Part shown: piece by piece, positions 13,320-21,726 of the stretch
Layout of the letters: the number at the start of each line of letters is the position of its first letter
Numbering within the stretch: the first letter of the stretch is position 1
Origin: a virus
Reading direction: 5' to 3' (one strand)
IMG/VR virus record: IMGVR_UViG_3300012263_000011
Span: 1 to 31,974 of that record
Length of the DNA stretch: 31,974 nt
Translations under genes and position numbers: made by a program
Notes under the pieces: model-generated
The model's input: only the letters and a program-made list of their open reading frames with translations
Database searches by the model: none
What the model was told of the DNA's origin: nothing

Positions 13320-16300
13320 ATGGCTCCAATTCCACGGCCCGGCAAATGGGTTAAGAAGCAGTTTGAAGAAGCAGTATTTAGTACAATAAACAAATTCAAC
13401 AGGCCCACTACGAGCCATGGAGATAGTCCTCGGGTAGATAACCCTGAACCTCCATATGGCCGGAAGATTCATCCTCGATGGATTTACCAGTTAAGAGAAA
13501 ACAGCACTCTAATCAACAACTCTATTGAGGAGAAGGTTTCTCAAACATTCCGCCGTGGGTTTAGTGAGTGGGATAAAGCGTACGCTGCTAAATGTCCCAA
13601 CTGTAAAACGGAATTCCATACTCTGGAAAAGTTCAGAGAGCAGCTTGGACAGTATGGGGACCAGATGGAGGATGATGACGTCGACTTAGAATCTCCTCGA
13701 ATCTGTCCCGAGTGTGAGGAACTCGGAGAGATGCATTATCCTGATGACGAAGATAAGGAACATGGTGAGGGTTTCTTCCGTCAGGCAAACGAGAAAACAG
13801 ACATCCAATCGCATCTGGAGCCGATGCAGCAAAATTCAGTCGGGCAGAAATTCATTGACGTCTGCAAGGAACTCGCATGGGACATTCAGTCTTTTGACGA
13901 CGCCTGGATGCTTTTCGAGAGGGAATATACTCTCGACCCAGAGCGCGGAGTTATTCTGGATTATGACCTAAAAGGAGTACATCGCGCTCCTCCAGAGGTC
14001 ATGCGTTATTCCATCAACGAGAAAACTGGAGAGTTCGGCAACGAGTACTGGGTGTGTCCCAAGTGCCGAGCGCAACAAGAGAATTATCACCCGGAGAAAG
14101 AGCCCGAGGATTGTTCTCACTGTGGTGGCTATACGTATGAAGTCTACGCTGTAGCTCTTGATGAGCCAGGAGGAGACCCGCAGAACTATTACATCAGAGG
14201 CGAGTTCGCGCACGCGAGTGAATATGAGCCTTCTAAGTTCTACGGATATTCTCCAATCCTAACGCTTTGGGAGGAGGCTCGTACAGTCGAAATGATGGAC
14301 GATTGGTATAAGACAGCATACGAAGAGCGACGTGCTCCTCGAGGAGCAATGCTTGTCAGGTCTTCAAACGCTGAATCTGTACGAGCGTTTAATCAGGGTC
14401 AGATGGAGAAACTTCGTAATGACCAGCATTACATTCCAACCTTCATTGATGACTCTGATGGAGCAGGTAAGGCTCTTGAGTGGGTCAGCCTCTTAGAGGA
14501 CCCGGTAGAAATGCAACATATGGAGATGCGCGAGTGGTTCCTGGAGCGCATTTCTGCTAAGTATGGTGTAACCCCTGCGTTCCAGAAGGGCAGTCCGAAT
14601 AATAGTGGCTTGTCTCAGTCTCTGGAAATCGTTGTATCTAACCGGTCCGCTGACAGACTCCGTCAGATTTTCAACGATACGTTCATCCCTGCTTTCCTTG
14701 GACAACTGAAAGTCGAAGGATGGGAAAGAGAGCTACGTCCTGTAGAGGAAGAAGAGGAGGCAGCTGATGCAGATGTTCAGGGCAAGTACGTGATGAACGC
14801 CAAGAGAGCTGTGGACGTCGGATTCGATATTGAGTGGACCGAGGATGACAAGCTCAAAATCCATCCTGGCGACCCAACAGAAGATGTTGATTACGCCGAT
14901 GGAGAGTTCCAGCCTGATAGTGAGCTGCCCTCTGGTGGCCAGCCAGGAGGTGGAGGAGGGCCAGAAGATGGAATGCCTCAACCCGGAGGAGCGAATCAAA
15001 CTGGCGGTGCTCCAGGAACACCTCCTCATCAGGAACCACGTCTCCAGAACTCTGATGCGTCTGTAACCACGGGGAGTAGTGGATATTCTAATGCCCGATA
15101 TGGAGCCACATCTGGTCAAGAAATAGACCTTGTAGCTCATATCGAGGATATGTTAGAAGAGCAGGCTAAGGAAGTGAATAAGTCTGCAGAAGACGTTACC
15201 TGGGACGATATAGAAATCAGCGAGAATATCAGGATTTGGATTAAGGACCCGGAGGAGGCTCCGGGGGAGGCAGAGGTAGTCCATGACCCAGATGAAGATG
15301 TGCCTGCTGATTACTATTACGAGGAGGAGATATGGTCTGCGGCTGCTAAGGCAGAACAGGTCAACAAGACCGCGGAGGCCATAGACTTTTTGTGGCGCCC
15401 GACGTTGTCTTCGATAGTCAAGCAAGACCAGGAGAGCGACGTCGATAGTGAGGGAACGGGAGAATACGAACCATACGACCCACCAGAGTCTTGTGAGAGA
15501 AGATACTTAGAAGCTCAAGGGATTCAAGAGGACGACCTTCCAAATGGCCTCCAGGTATTCACTGGTCCCGAGGGTAAGCAGTTCTACTGTGGGAACTGGA
15601 AGGAAGTAGGGGCGTGGGAGGAAGGAGCAGATGAAGACTTCGACCCCGAAGGCAGAGCCATGGATAACGTCGATGTGAACGATAAAATCCAAGAGGGTCA
15701 AGAACTCGAAGAGTATGAAGGTTTATTCGAGTTTGAGGGCTGGAGGGGTGTAGATGAGGGACAAGACATTGTCTTTGATTTAAAAGATAGAGATGGCTGG
15801 GAGCGGTTCCAGTTCATCGACGCTAAGAAAGGTAATGCTATGCTGAGAGACGAAGAAGGAGAGGTTGCCATTGCGAAAGCAGACAACGCAGCAGATAGAA
15901 CTCAAGGAGTAGTCGGGGAATTAACAGATGAGAAGTACAGGGAGAGATACCAGGATTACGAGGTCCCGCGCGAGATATATACGGCTGACCACGTAGAGTC
16001 TAAGGAACTCATCGAGGATGAAGAAGGTGAAGAAGGTGGTGTCAACAGTGGATATACCCGAGTCGTCACATTCGATAATGACGAAAAGGCTATCTACAAA
16101 AATTATCGGGGCAGCTCTCACAAGTGGTGTCTTGATGGAGACGCTATGGCATACGAGTTGTCCGATATGATTGGGATGGGAGATACATTCCCAGAGACAG
16201 CCCGTACAGACCTGAAGAACGGATTTGGCTCTGCTCAGTTATTCAAAGAGAATATCCAGAGTTTCAAGGACGCTGTCAAGGACGATGACGGATTCATAGA

Positions 16301-16817
16301 TGGAGACGTCTACCAGGCTGATGAGATAATCGTGGATAATGCCGAGGACTTCGGTAACATCGCAACGATTGATTACATGACTGGGAATCGGGATAGGCAT
16401 GATGATAACTTTATGATTGACGATACATTCAACGTATACGCAATCGACAACGGAGGTCATCCACCGCCTAAAGATGAGGCAGGGGACGACGCTATGTTCC
16501 TCATGTATAAGTATATCGCAAGCCATATCCAGGGAGCAAGTGATTCTCCTGATGAGTTCGAGGATAGCCTTCTCGAGTTCTTCGAGGGGAGCAGAGAGTC
16601 TGCATTAGACAATGTAGAGTCTATTGTAGAGAATAAGGAGGAAATCCTGACGATGGCAGAATCGTTCTATGGGCCTACCTCTAAGCCAACCCGAAGGTTC
16701 AGAAACATGATCGAAGAGACTGAAGACGGTAAGTTATCTATCGAGGAGAGCTTAGAGACTGATATAGAACAGCTCGAACACGATATCCTCAATATGAATA
16801 GAGATGCTTTACCATGA
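13320..16817 (+). CDS. portal protein fused to a C-terminal kinase-like domain
   Basis: A 1165-residue protein, far longer than the usual 400-550 of portals. Residues 1-500 look like an HK97/SPP1-type portal: an N-terminal clip region, HASEYEPSKFYGYSP, then the helical run EEARTVEMMDDWYKTAYEERR and SGLSQSLEIV near 420-430. Two cysteine-pair zinc modules are inserted at C92/C95/C129/C132 and C246/C249/C265/C268. Residues 540-590 are a Gly/Pro-rich linker. A degenerate copy of the cassette module lies near residues 635-665. Residues about 900-1120 are kinase-like: K927 in AIYKNY, catalytic loop GNRDRHDDN (D1025, N1030) and D1043 in YAIDNGG. This resembles HipA/PI4K-type kinase folds. It overlaps the next gene by 4 nt. 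The kinase would sit at the portal vertex in up to twelve copies. A cleaved polyprotein is an alternative. Confidence 0.78.
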   Translation: MAPIPRPGKWVKKQFEEAVFSTINKFNRPTTSHGDSPRVDNPEPPYGRKIHPRWIYQLRENSTLINNSIEEKVSQTFRRGFSEWDKAYAAKCPNCKTEFHTLEKFREQLGQYGDQMEDDDVDLESPRICPECEELGEMHYPDDEDKEHGEGFFRQANEKTDIQSHLEPMQQNSVGQKFIDVCKELAWDIQSFDDAWMLFEREYTLDPERGVILDYDLKGVHRAPPEVMRYSINEKTGEFGNEYWVCPKCRAQQENYHPEKEPEDCSHCGGYTYEVYAVALDEPGGDPQNYYIRGEFAHASEYEPSKFYGYSPILTLWEEARTVEMMDDWYKTAYEERRAPRGAMLVRSSNAESVRAFNQGQMEKLRNDQHYIPTFIDDSDGAGKALEWVSLLEDPVEMQHMEMREWFLERISAKYGVTPAFQKGSPNNSGLSQSLEIVVSNRSADRLRQIFNDTFIPAFLGQLKVEGWERELRPVEEEEEAADADVQGKYVMNAKRAVDVGFDIEWTEDDKLKIHPGDPTEDVDYADGEFQPDSELPSGGQPGGGGGPEDGMPQPGGANQTGGAPGTPPHQEPRLQNSDASVTTGSSGYSNARYGATSGQEIDLVAHIEDMLEEQAKEVNKSAEDVTWDDIEISENIRIWIKDPEEAPGEAEVVHDPDEDVPADYYYEEEIWSAAAKAEQVNKTAEAIDFLWRPTLSSIVKQDQESDVDSEGTGEYEPYDPPESCERRYLEAQGIQEDDLPNGLQVFTGPEGKQFYCGNWKEVGAWEEGADEDFDPEGRAMDNVDVNDKIQEGQELEEYEGLFEFEGWRGVDEGQDIVFDLKDRDGWERFQFIDAKKGNAMLRDEEGEVAIAKADNAADRTQGVVGELTDEKYRERYQDYEVPREIYTADHVESKELIEDEEGEEGGVNSGYTRVVTFDNDEKAIYKNYRGSSHKWCLDGDAMAYELSDMIGMGDTFPETARTDLKNGFGSAQLFKENIQSFKDAVKDDDGFIDGDVYQADEIIVDNAEDFGNIATIDYMTGNRDRHDDNFMIDDTFNVYAIDNGGHPPPKDEAGDDAMFLMYKYIASHIQGASDSPDEFEDSLLEFFEGSRESALDNVESIVENKEEILTMAESFYGPTSKPTRRFRNMIEETEDGKLSIEESLETDIEQLEHDILNMNRDALP

Positions 16818-17110
16818 AAATCAATAAGAGAGTAGATGGAGATTACGAGCAAGTAGCAAAGGTCACTGCTTCGGGAGAAGTAGAAGGAGAATCATCTACG
16901 GCGCAACGTCTGAAAAACGAGTTAGATGGCGAGGGAGTATTCGTACCGGGTCTTGATGATGACCGAGAAAATTGCTTCGTTCACGAGGGTCCAGACCTCT
17001 TGATTTACTTGGAGAATAAGTATAGCAACGGTCACTATTCTGCGAGTTTAGAGGATGAAGACTTCGAGGACATGGCTGAAATGTCTGACTCTTCTCTGTT
17101 CGAGGAGTAG
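16814..17110 (+). CDS. small acidic protein of the cassette, carrying the N-terminal module alone
   Basis: A 98-residue protein overlapping the portal stop by 4 nt. Its first 35 residues (VAKVTASGEVEG...RLKNEL) and the later GHYSASLED resemble the N-terminal regions of the proteins at 20035, 21372 and 25361. It has no attached enzyme domain, so it may be the stand-alone form of that module, a small head-associated protein, or an adaptor for the others. Confidence 0.6.
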   Translation: MKINKRVDGDYEQVAKVTASGEVEGESSTAQRLKNELDGEGVFVPGLDDDRENCFVHEGPDLLIYLENKYSNGHYSASLEDEDFEDMAEMSDSSLFEE

Positions 17111-17116
17111 ACGAAT

Positions 17117-17126
17117 CATATAAAGG
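17117..17126 (+). promoter_or_regulatory. TATA box for the 17150 gene
   Basis: CATATAAAGG lies about 25-28 nt before the ATG at 17150, predicting an internal leaderless transcript inside the head operon. Confidence 0.5.
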
Positions 17127-17149
17127 CTTGGAGAAAATATCTCAAAGTG

Positions 17150-20035
17150 ATGCCCGACCCCGAGGATAGAGGAGTTAATGTGAATGTCGTCGACGTTCTT
17201 AAATCTGCTTCTAATAGTGGTGAGTCTGCTTTTACAGAGGTAGTTAAGACAGACAAATTAGAGAAGTGGAGAATTTACGTTGACGAGGAATCGAAAATCC
17301 CTGACTGGGCCGAGGTTATTGAAGGCCCGAGAGGAGGGATATACTACTCTGTACAGGAGCAAGAGTTAGTCAACGAGTTACTGACTCCTCCTATGCACGA
17401 GGTCGGAGAAGATTTCGACCTCGAAGAATTCGACCTGAATCCATCAGATGCAGACAGGCCAGGACAGGCCAGGATTTCTGAATATTCATATGGGTCGAGA
17501 GGAGCACATAGAGTCATAGAAAGAGCAAATCAGTACGAGGATGAAGATAATCCAGACTACTGGAGAATTTACGTCAATGATAAAGACGAGGTTCCAGAGT
17601 GGGCTAAACTACGAGGACCCAATAAACAGGGTAACTATTACTACAGGGTCCATGATGAGGGCCTATACCACGACCTCGTAACAGAACCACAGCACGAAGT
17701 CTCGAACGACGAAACACTCGAGGAGTATCTCGAAGAACATGGGGGCACAGAAGACGTTCAAGAAAAGGAAGGCCCCGAAAGAGAGTACTGGAGAGTCTAC
17801 GTCGACAACGAAGAAGAGGCTCCTGACTGGGCAAACGTTGTCGGGCCAAGCTCTGAAGGAAATCTTTACTACATCGTCTATGATGAGGAGTTGTTCCGTC
17901 AGCTCGTAACTGGAATAGAGCACGAGGTTGATGATTACGACGTCGATGCATACCTGGACGAAGTTCAGGGAGGAGATAGCATCGAAGAAAAGCTGGACGA
18001 TGCGACGATTCTAAAGAGAAAATTCCAGATTTACGTAGAAGACGGAGGAGCGGTCCCTGACTGGGCACAGGCTCACGTGGGTCCTTGGGGCGGAGTTTAT
18101 TACATCGTTTACTACAAACCGCTATTCGATGCTCTGATGCAGGAACCTAAGCATGAAATCCCTGGAGATTTCGACCTCCGAGATTACATGTACAATGGTC
18201 CTGGAGAAGGTGTAACTCACGATAGCGGAGAAAACGAAGAGCCTGATGATAAGTCCAAGGGGCCTACCATCATCGACGTAGAGAAACGAAGAATCTACAT
18301 TGATGAGGCCAGCGAGGCTCCCGATGGAAAGCAGATACACCAGGGAGATAAAGGTGGCTTATACTACATAGCAGGCAGTGATAGCGCCGAAGAGGAATCG
18401 GACGAAAAGACAGAGGGGGAATATCATACCTATTCCGACTTCGGTGAGCGCCTCGCTGACGCGATTGAGAGCGGAGATATAGAAGATATTTCTCCGGGGG
18501 AATACGGAGAAGGCATAGACACGATAAGTGATGGAGACCTCTTAGAGGACGCATACAGACTTGAAACGAGAGAGGTTGTAAGAAGGGAAATCGAAGGATG
18601 GGCGACCCAGTTAAACAACCACTTCGATTATGCTTACCAGGAAGATGGTCCCCGAATCACAGGTCCTGAACTCAAAACCTGGGAGCAAGTAGAGTCTCTA
18701 TCGGATAGAGATTATGAAGATGATGATATTTCTGCTATGGCTTCCAAGGTAGTAGATGAGTGGGAGGAATACGCAGAAAAGGGTGTAGATAGAGATAACA
18801 GAAACAAATTCAGAGAGCGAGTTGGAAAGGTAGACGAGGAAGTCGTCATCTTCAACCTCTGGGAAAGAGGCCTGAAAAAGTTTAGTGAGTTAAACACCAT
18901 CCTGGAAAACGCTCTGAACGAGAAAGGTTATTCTGCTCGGACAGAAGCAATACCTGGAGAACAACGTCGTCTGGACCTCAAGTATAATTACAGTATCGAC
19001 GAGGATATTGAGGGAGAATTCGCAGACGATATTGAAAACGGGCAAATCCTTCGCATCACCTCTCAGGAGGACTGGTCTGACAGGCTCGGAGAAATGGATA
19101 ACATCGACTTCCTCAATGATGCTAAGACAGCCATCCGTCATAAGGGAATTTCTAAGGATTCCTCGGTTGTGCAGGGTATAAAGAAAAGAATCCGGGAAAT
19201 TGATTCCCCATCCCTGGATGAATATGACATTAAGCCTGAGGTTTACAGGCAGATAGTAAATCGTCCAGCCGGATTCAAGGGTACTGGTCAAGGAATCCAC
19301 AAGAAAAGTTGGGGAGAAGTATGGAATAAGGTTTCTACAGAGGACCTGGAGGAGTTCTGCGAGATAGCAGAGGAAAGAAATAACTTCGCACACTCAAGCC
19401 TCGTTAGGGGAATGCTCGTCTACCGTAAAGAGTGCCCTATTTCGTCCAGAGATATGACTTCTCTTACGTATAAAGGAGGAGACGTCGACGAAGAAGCTCT
19501 ATTCAACATAATGGAGCAAATCCTTGCGAAGTTGGACCCGGTCGTGGGCAGTCATTTACTCGCGTATCTGACAACTGCCAGAGGAGAGCAGATGAGCGGC
19601 AATAAAGAGGGATATGTCCTATTTAGAGGGGAAATGGCCGTGGATGGCCGTAAAACCCGGGATATACATGGTATTAGGGTCGTGTTTGCCCATTGTATAG
19701 GGCATATCCTACACGATTTAATGGGTCTGGACAACAAGGAAGTCGAGGATAACAAGGATGAAGACCTCGGAGACGGTCTTGGATACAGTGTTATTCAACC
19801 AAAGAACGAATACAACACCTATGTACAAGACTTCTACGAGAAAATCCGTAAGGAATGGACACGATACACCTCAGAAGACGAAAATGAATGTCGTGTTTAC
19901 CAGAGAATCAACCCTTCCGAGTTCTTCGCTACCTTATTCGCGTTGTGGATTACCGACGAAAAGAAGTTAGAGATTCTACACAAGCCTATGCACACGGCCT
20001 TTGAGGCCTTCTTTGCAGAGGAGAGTGATGTGTAA
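17150..20035 (+). CDS. multi-repeat protein with C-terminal degenerate metallopeptidase-like domain
   Basis: A 961-residue protein from ATG 17150; a GTG lies directly before it at 17147. Five copies of the cassette module begin at residues about 40, 138, 214, 292 and 381, each with IYVD/IYVN, P-[DE]-W-A (lost in copy 5) and a Gly-rich turn ending in YY. Copies 1-4 also share a following segment with L..L.....HEV or HEI. Residues 430-830 are helical with no recognised family. Residues about 830-960 resemble the lethal-factor-type (ATLF) metallopeptidase layout: H848-C-I-G-H852 where the family has HExxH, and N921-P-S-E924-FFATLF for the distal ligand region. The catalytic Glu is replaced by Cys, so hydrolysis is doubtful. 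It may be a pseudoenzyme, binding protein or structural head protein. Confidence 0.7.
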   Translation: MPDPEDRGVNVNVVDVLKSASNSGESAFTEVVKTDKLEKWRIYVDEESKIPDWAEVIEGPRGGIYYSVQEQELVNELLTPPMHEVGEDFDLEEFDLNPSDADRPGQARISEYSYGSRGAHRVIERANQYEDEDNPDYWRIYVNDKDEVPEWAKLRGPNKQGNYYYRVHDEGLYHDLVTEPQHEVSNDETLEEYLEEHGGTEDVQEKEGPEREYWRVYVDNEEEAPDWANVVGPSSEGNLYYIVYDEELFRQLVTGIEHEVDDYDVDAYLDEVQGGDSIEEKLDDATILKRKFQIYVEDGGAVPDWAQAHVGPWGGVYYIVYYKPLFDALMQEPKHEIPGDFDLRDYMYNGPGEGVTHDSGENEEPDDKSKGPTIIDVEKRRIYIDEASEAPDGKQIHQGDKGGLYYIAGSDSAEEESDEKTEGEYHTYSDFGERLADAIESGDIEDISPGEYGEGIDTISDGDLLEDAYRLETREVVRREIEGWATQLNNHFDYAYQEDGPRITGPELKTWEQVESLSDRDYEDDDISAMASKVVDEWEEYAEKGVDRDNRNKFRERVGKVDEEVVIFNLWERGLKKFSELNTILENALNEKGYSARTEAIPGEQRRLDLKYNYSIDEDIEGEFADDIENGQILRITSQEDWSDRLGEMDNIDFLNDAKTAIRHKGISKDSSVVQGIKKRIREIDSPSLDEYDIKPEVYRQIVNRPAGFKGTGQGIHKKSWGEVWNKVSTEDLEEFCEIAEERNNFAHSSLVRGMLVYRKECPISSRDMTSLTYKGGDVDEEALFNIMEQILAKLDPVVGSHLLAYLTTARGEQMSGNKEGYVLFRGEMAVDGRKTRDIHGIRVVFAHCIGHILHDLMGLDNKEVEDNKDEDLGDGLGYSVIQPKNEYNTYVQDFYEKIRKEWTRYTSEDENECRVYQRINPSEFFATLFALWITDEKKLEILHKPMHTAFEAFFAEESDV
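17267..18370 (+). repeat. five tandem protein-level repeats (cassette module)
   Basis: Units of about 76-98 residues begin near 17267, 17561, 17789, 18023 and 18290. Each has an IYVD-type strand, then P-[DE]-W-A (absent in the fifth), then a glycine-rich turn followed by two aromatic residues. The copies differ widely at DNA level, so they are old duplications held by protein-level selection. Confidence 0.8.
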
Positions 20036-21381
20036 TGCCCAAAATAATTGACTATTCAAGAGGAGAAGAAGGAGAATCGGTTGGAAAGATAGAGGATACT
20101 GGGTCCTTTACGACAGATGATGCTCTATTAGAGAGTATCTTAGAGGACTATGTTGAAAATGGCGTTGAAACTTATCTTCCAGAGCATACTAACAACGGTG
20201 TAGAGTATGGAATCGGGGTTGTAGAGTCTGGAAACAGTGGTTTTGCCCGTTGTGTTTTACAACACTTGCCCAGTCCTTATTATGGAGACCCGGAGGAGAT
20301 ATTCGACCTCGGTGATTACTCTGTGAAAGAAGTTAAAACCGACAAGGACGACAATCCACTTGCTGGAAAGCAGGGAATGGACACTGTGAGTCATTTCGCG
20401 GCTCTCTCGTCCGAGTCTTCGGCTCCCTCACGCGAGCGAGTAGATGCTGAATGGAATGATATAGAGGATGAAGAGAATCTCCCAGAGTCGGCGAAGATGC
20501 GTAAGACGCGCATCTATATTGACGACAGAAACGAGGCTCCAGACTGGGCAGATGTAGAGGAAGGCCCCCGCGGTGGGATGTATTACGACGTTACACGCAG
20601 GCCAGAAGGAGATAATAGCGCTCCTCACGGTATGGAATATAGCAAGGTAGAAAATGTAGAGTCCATGACAGATAGGGATGCTATGAAGGAAGAAGGCATT
20701 GACGCTGGAGTGTCTGCGGATGATATGTCCTTCGGTTTCCATGCGGAGACTGGGGAAAAGCTGTATCTTCAAAGGTCTGATTCTGGATTTGCCGGGTCAG
20801 ATTCGGAGGAAAAGCACATCACAGCTAAAACTGCTATGGACCACGCTGACGTGCGTGCTCCTAATATGCACTTCGATGAAGAGGAAGGAATGCTTGTTAT
20901 GGAAGACATCGGAGAGAATTCCAATAGGCCATATAAGAAAGGGGATGCGTTTGATGAAATAGATAGAGATAGTTGGATAGAAGCATGCGCTGCTAAATTC
21001 CTGGTAGGGGATGCAGATATTGGAGGCAACGTCTTAATGGACGATAACGGGGATTTCTTCCCTATCGACTTTGACGTCGCCGGGTCGAAGCTGTCGACGA
21101 AGAAACGTCGTATCAATGACCCCGATTCACATTCCTATGATGAAGATAAGACCTTTGGAGAATATCTCGCTGGAAAAGCGAATCAGTCTTATACCTCGTC
21201 CATGCCAGAAGAGGAAATCACGCCAGATGAAGTAGAAGATGCTCTTAACACCCTCGTAGATAGAATAGACGTTGATGAATTAGAGGGAGCGTATGATAGG
21301 AGTGACCATTACGACGATACTTCCGGTACCTCTATAATGGAGAACATCGAAGAGATAAAGGAGGGAACTCTATGGGAGTAG
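20035..21381 (+). CDS. kinase-like cassette protein with one module copy
   Basis: A 448-residue protein whose ATG shares one base with the preceding stop. Residues 1-90 carry the weak N-terminal module (VGKIEDTG...). One copy of the IYID/PDWA/GGMYY module lies at about 162-190. Residues 230-380 are kinase-like: EKLYLQ with the candidate ATP-binding Lys, LVMEDI as hinge, the loop GDADIGGN (D328, N332) and D345 in PIDFD. The distance from Asn to the metal-binding Asp is 13, the same as in the portal fusion and the 24120 protein. The fold group is PI4K/HipA-like by pattern; substrate unknown. Confidence 0.68.
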   Translation: MPKIIDYSRGEEGESVGKIEDTGSFTTDDALLESILEDYVENGVETYLPEHTNNGVEYGIGVVESGNSGFARCVLQHLPSPYYGDPEEIFDLGDYSVKEVKTDKDDNPLAGKQGMDTVSHFAALSSESSAPSRERVDAEWNDIEDEENLPESAKMRKTRIYIDDRNEAPDWADVEEGPRGGMYYDVTRRPEGDNSAPHGMEYSKVENVESMTDRDAMKEEGIDAGVSADDMSFGFHAETGEKLYLQRSDSGFAGSDSEEKHITAKTAMDHADVRAPNMHFDEEEGMLVMEDIGENSNRPYKKGDAFDEIDRDSWIEACAAKFLVGDADIGGNVLMDDNGDFFPIDFDVAGSKLSTKKRRINDPDSHSYDEDKTFGEYLAGKANQSYTSSMPEEEITPDEVEDALNTLVDRIDVDELEGAYDRSDHYDDTSGTSIMENIEEIKEGTLWE

Positions 21382-21692
21382 TATTCTTTGGACTGGCGGA
21401 TGATGGAGACTCGTTCGTCGTCATTGGACGGGTCGAGGACGGTAAAATAGTTGAGGATACAGATGGAGAATTACAAGAAACCCTTGATGGGATGGCCCTT
21501 CAGGACGGGTATCTATCTGCTAAATTCAACAACCATTTCCTAAACGCCGCTCTGACCAAAGATGTCTGGGAAAAGGAAAGTGGACGTATATACGTGGACC
21601 ATCCAGTAGATGCTCCCGAGGGCGTTGAAGTTCAGGATAGCGAACACGGAGCGCCTTACTACATCCCCGAGGAAGAACAGGAAGAACAATAA
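21372..21692 (+). CDS. short cassette protein: N-terminal module plus one IYVD module
   Basis: A 106-residue protein overlapping the kinase-like gene by 10 nt. Residues 1-60 are the N-terminal module (GRVEDGKIVED...LQETLDG...GYLSAKF). Residues 73-100 are an IYVD module with a worn middle (APEGVEVQDSEHGAPYY). There is no effector domain after it, so it looks like a cassette acceptor that lost its cargo, or a minimal structural form. It precedes an internal promoter. Confidence 0.62.
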   Translation: MGVVFFGLADDGDSFVVIGRVEDGKIVEDTDGELQETLDGMALQDGYLSAKFNNHFLNAALTKDVWEKESGRIYVDHPVDAPEGVEVQDSEHGAPYYIPEEEQEEQ

Positions 21693-21706
21693 CCTCTTTA
21701 TCCAAG
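21693..21706 (+). promoter_or_regulatory. TATA-type promoter within the cassette
   Basis: CTCTTTATCC at 21693-21702 lies about 28-30 nt before the ATG at 21727, giving a leaderless start. The T-rich run ttcttctttttg (21711-21722) between them could also end upstream transcripts. Confidence 0.48.
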
Positions 21707-21726
21707 GGTTTCTTCTTTTTGTATAG

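Noticed and set aside
17267-18370. CRISPR array or DNA-level tandem repeat
   Set aside because: Repeats are at the protein level with divergent codons, and there are no short identical repeats with spacers. No CRISPR array was seen anywhere in the window.
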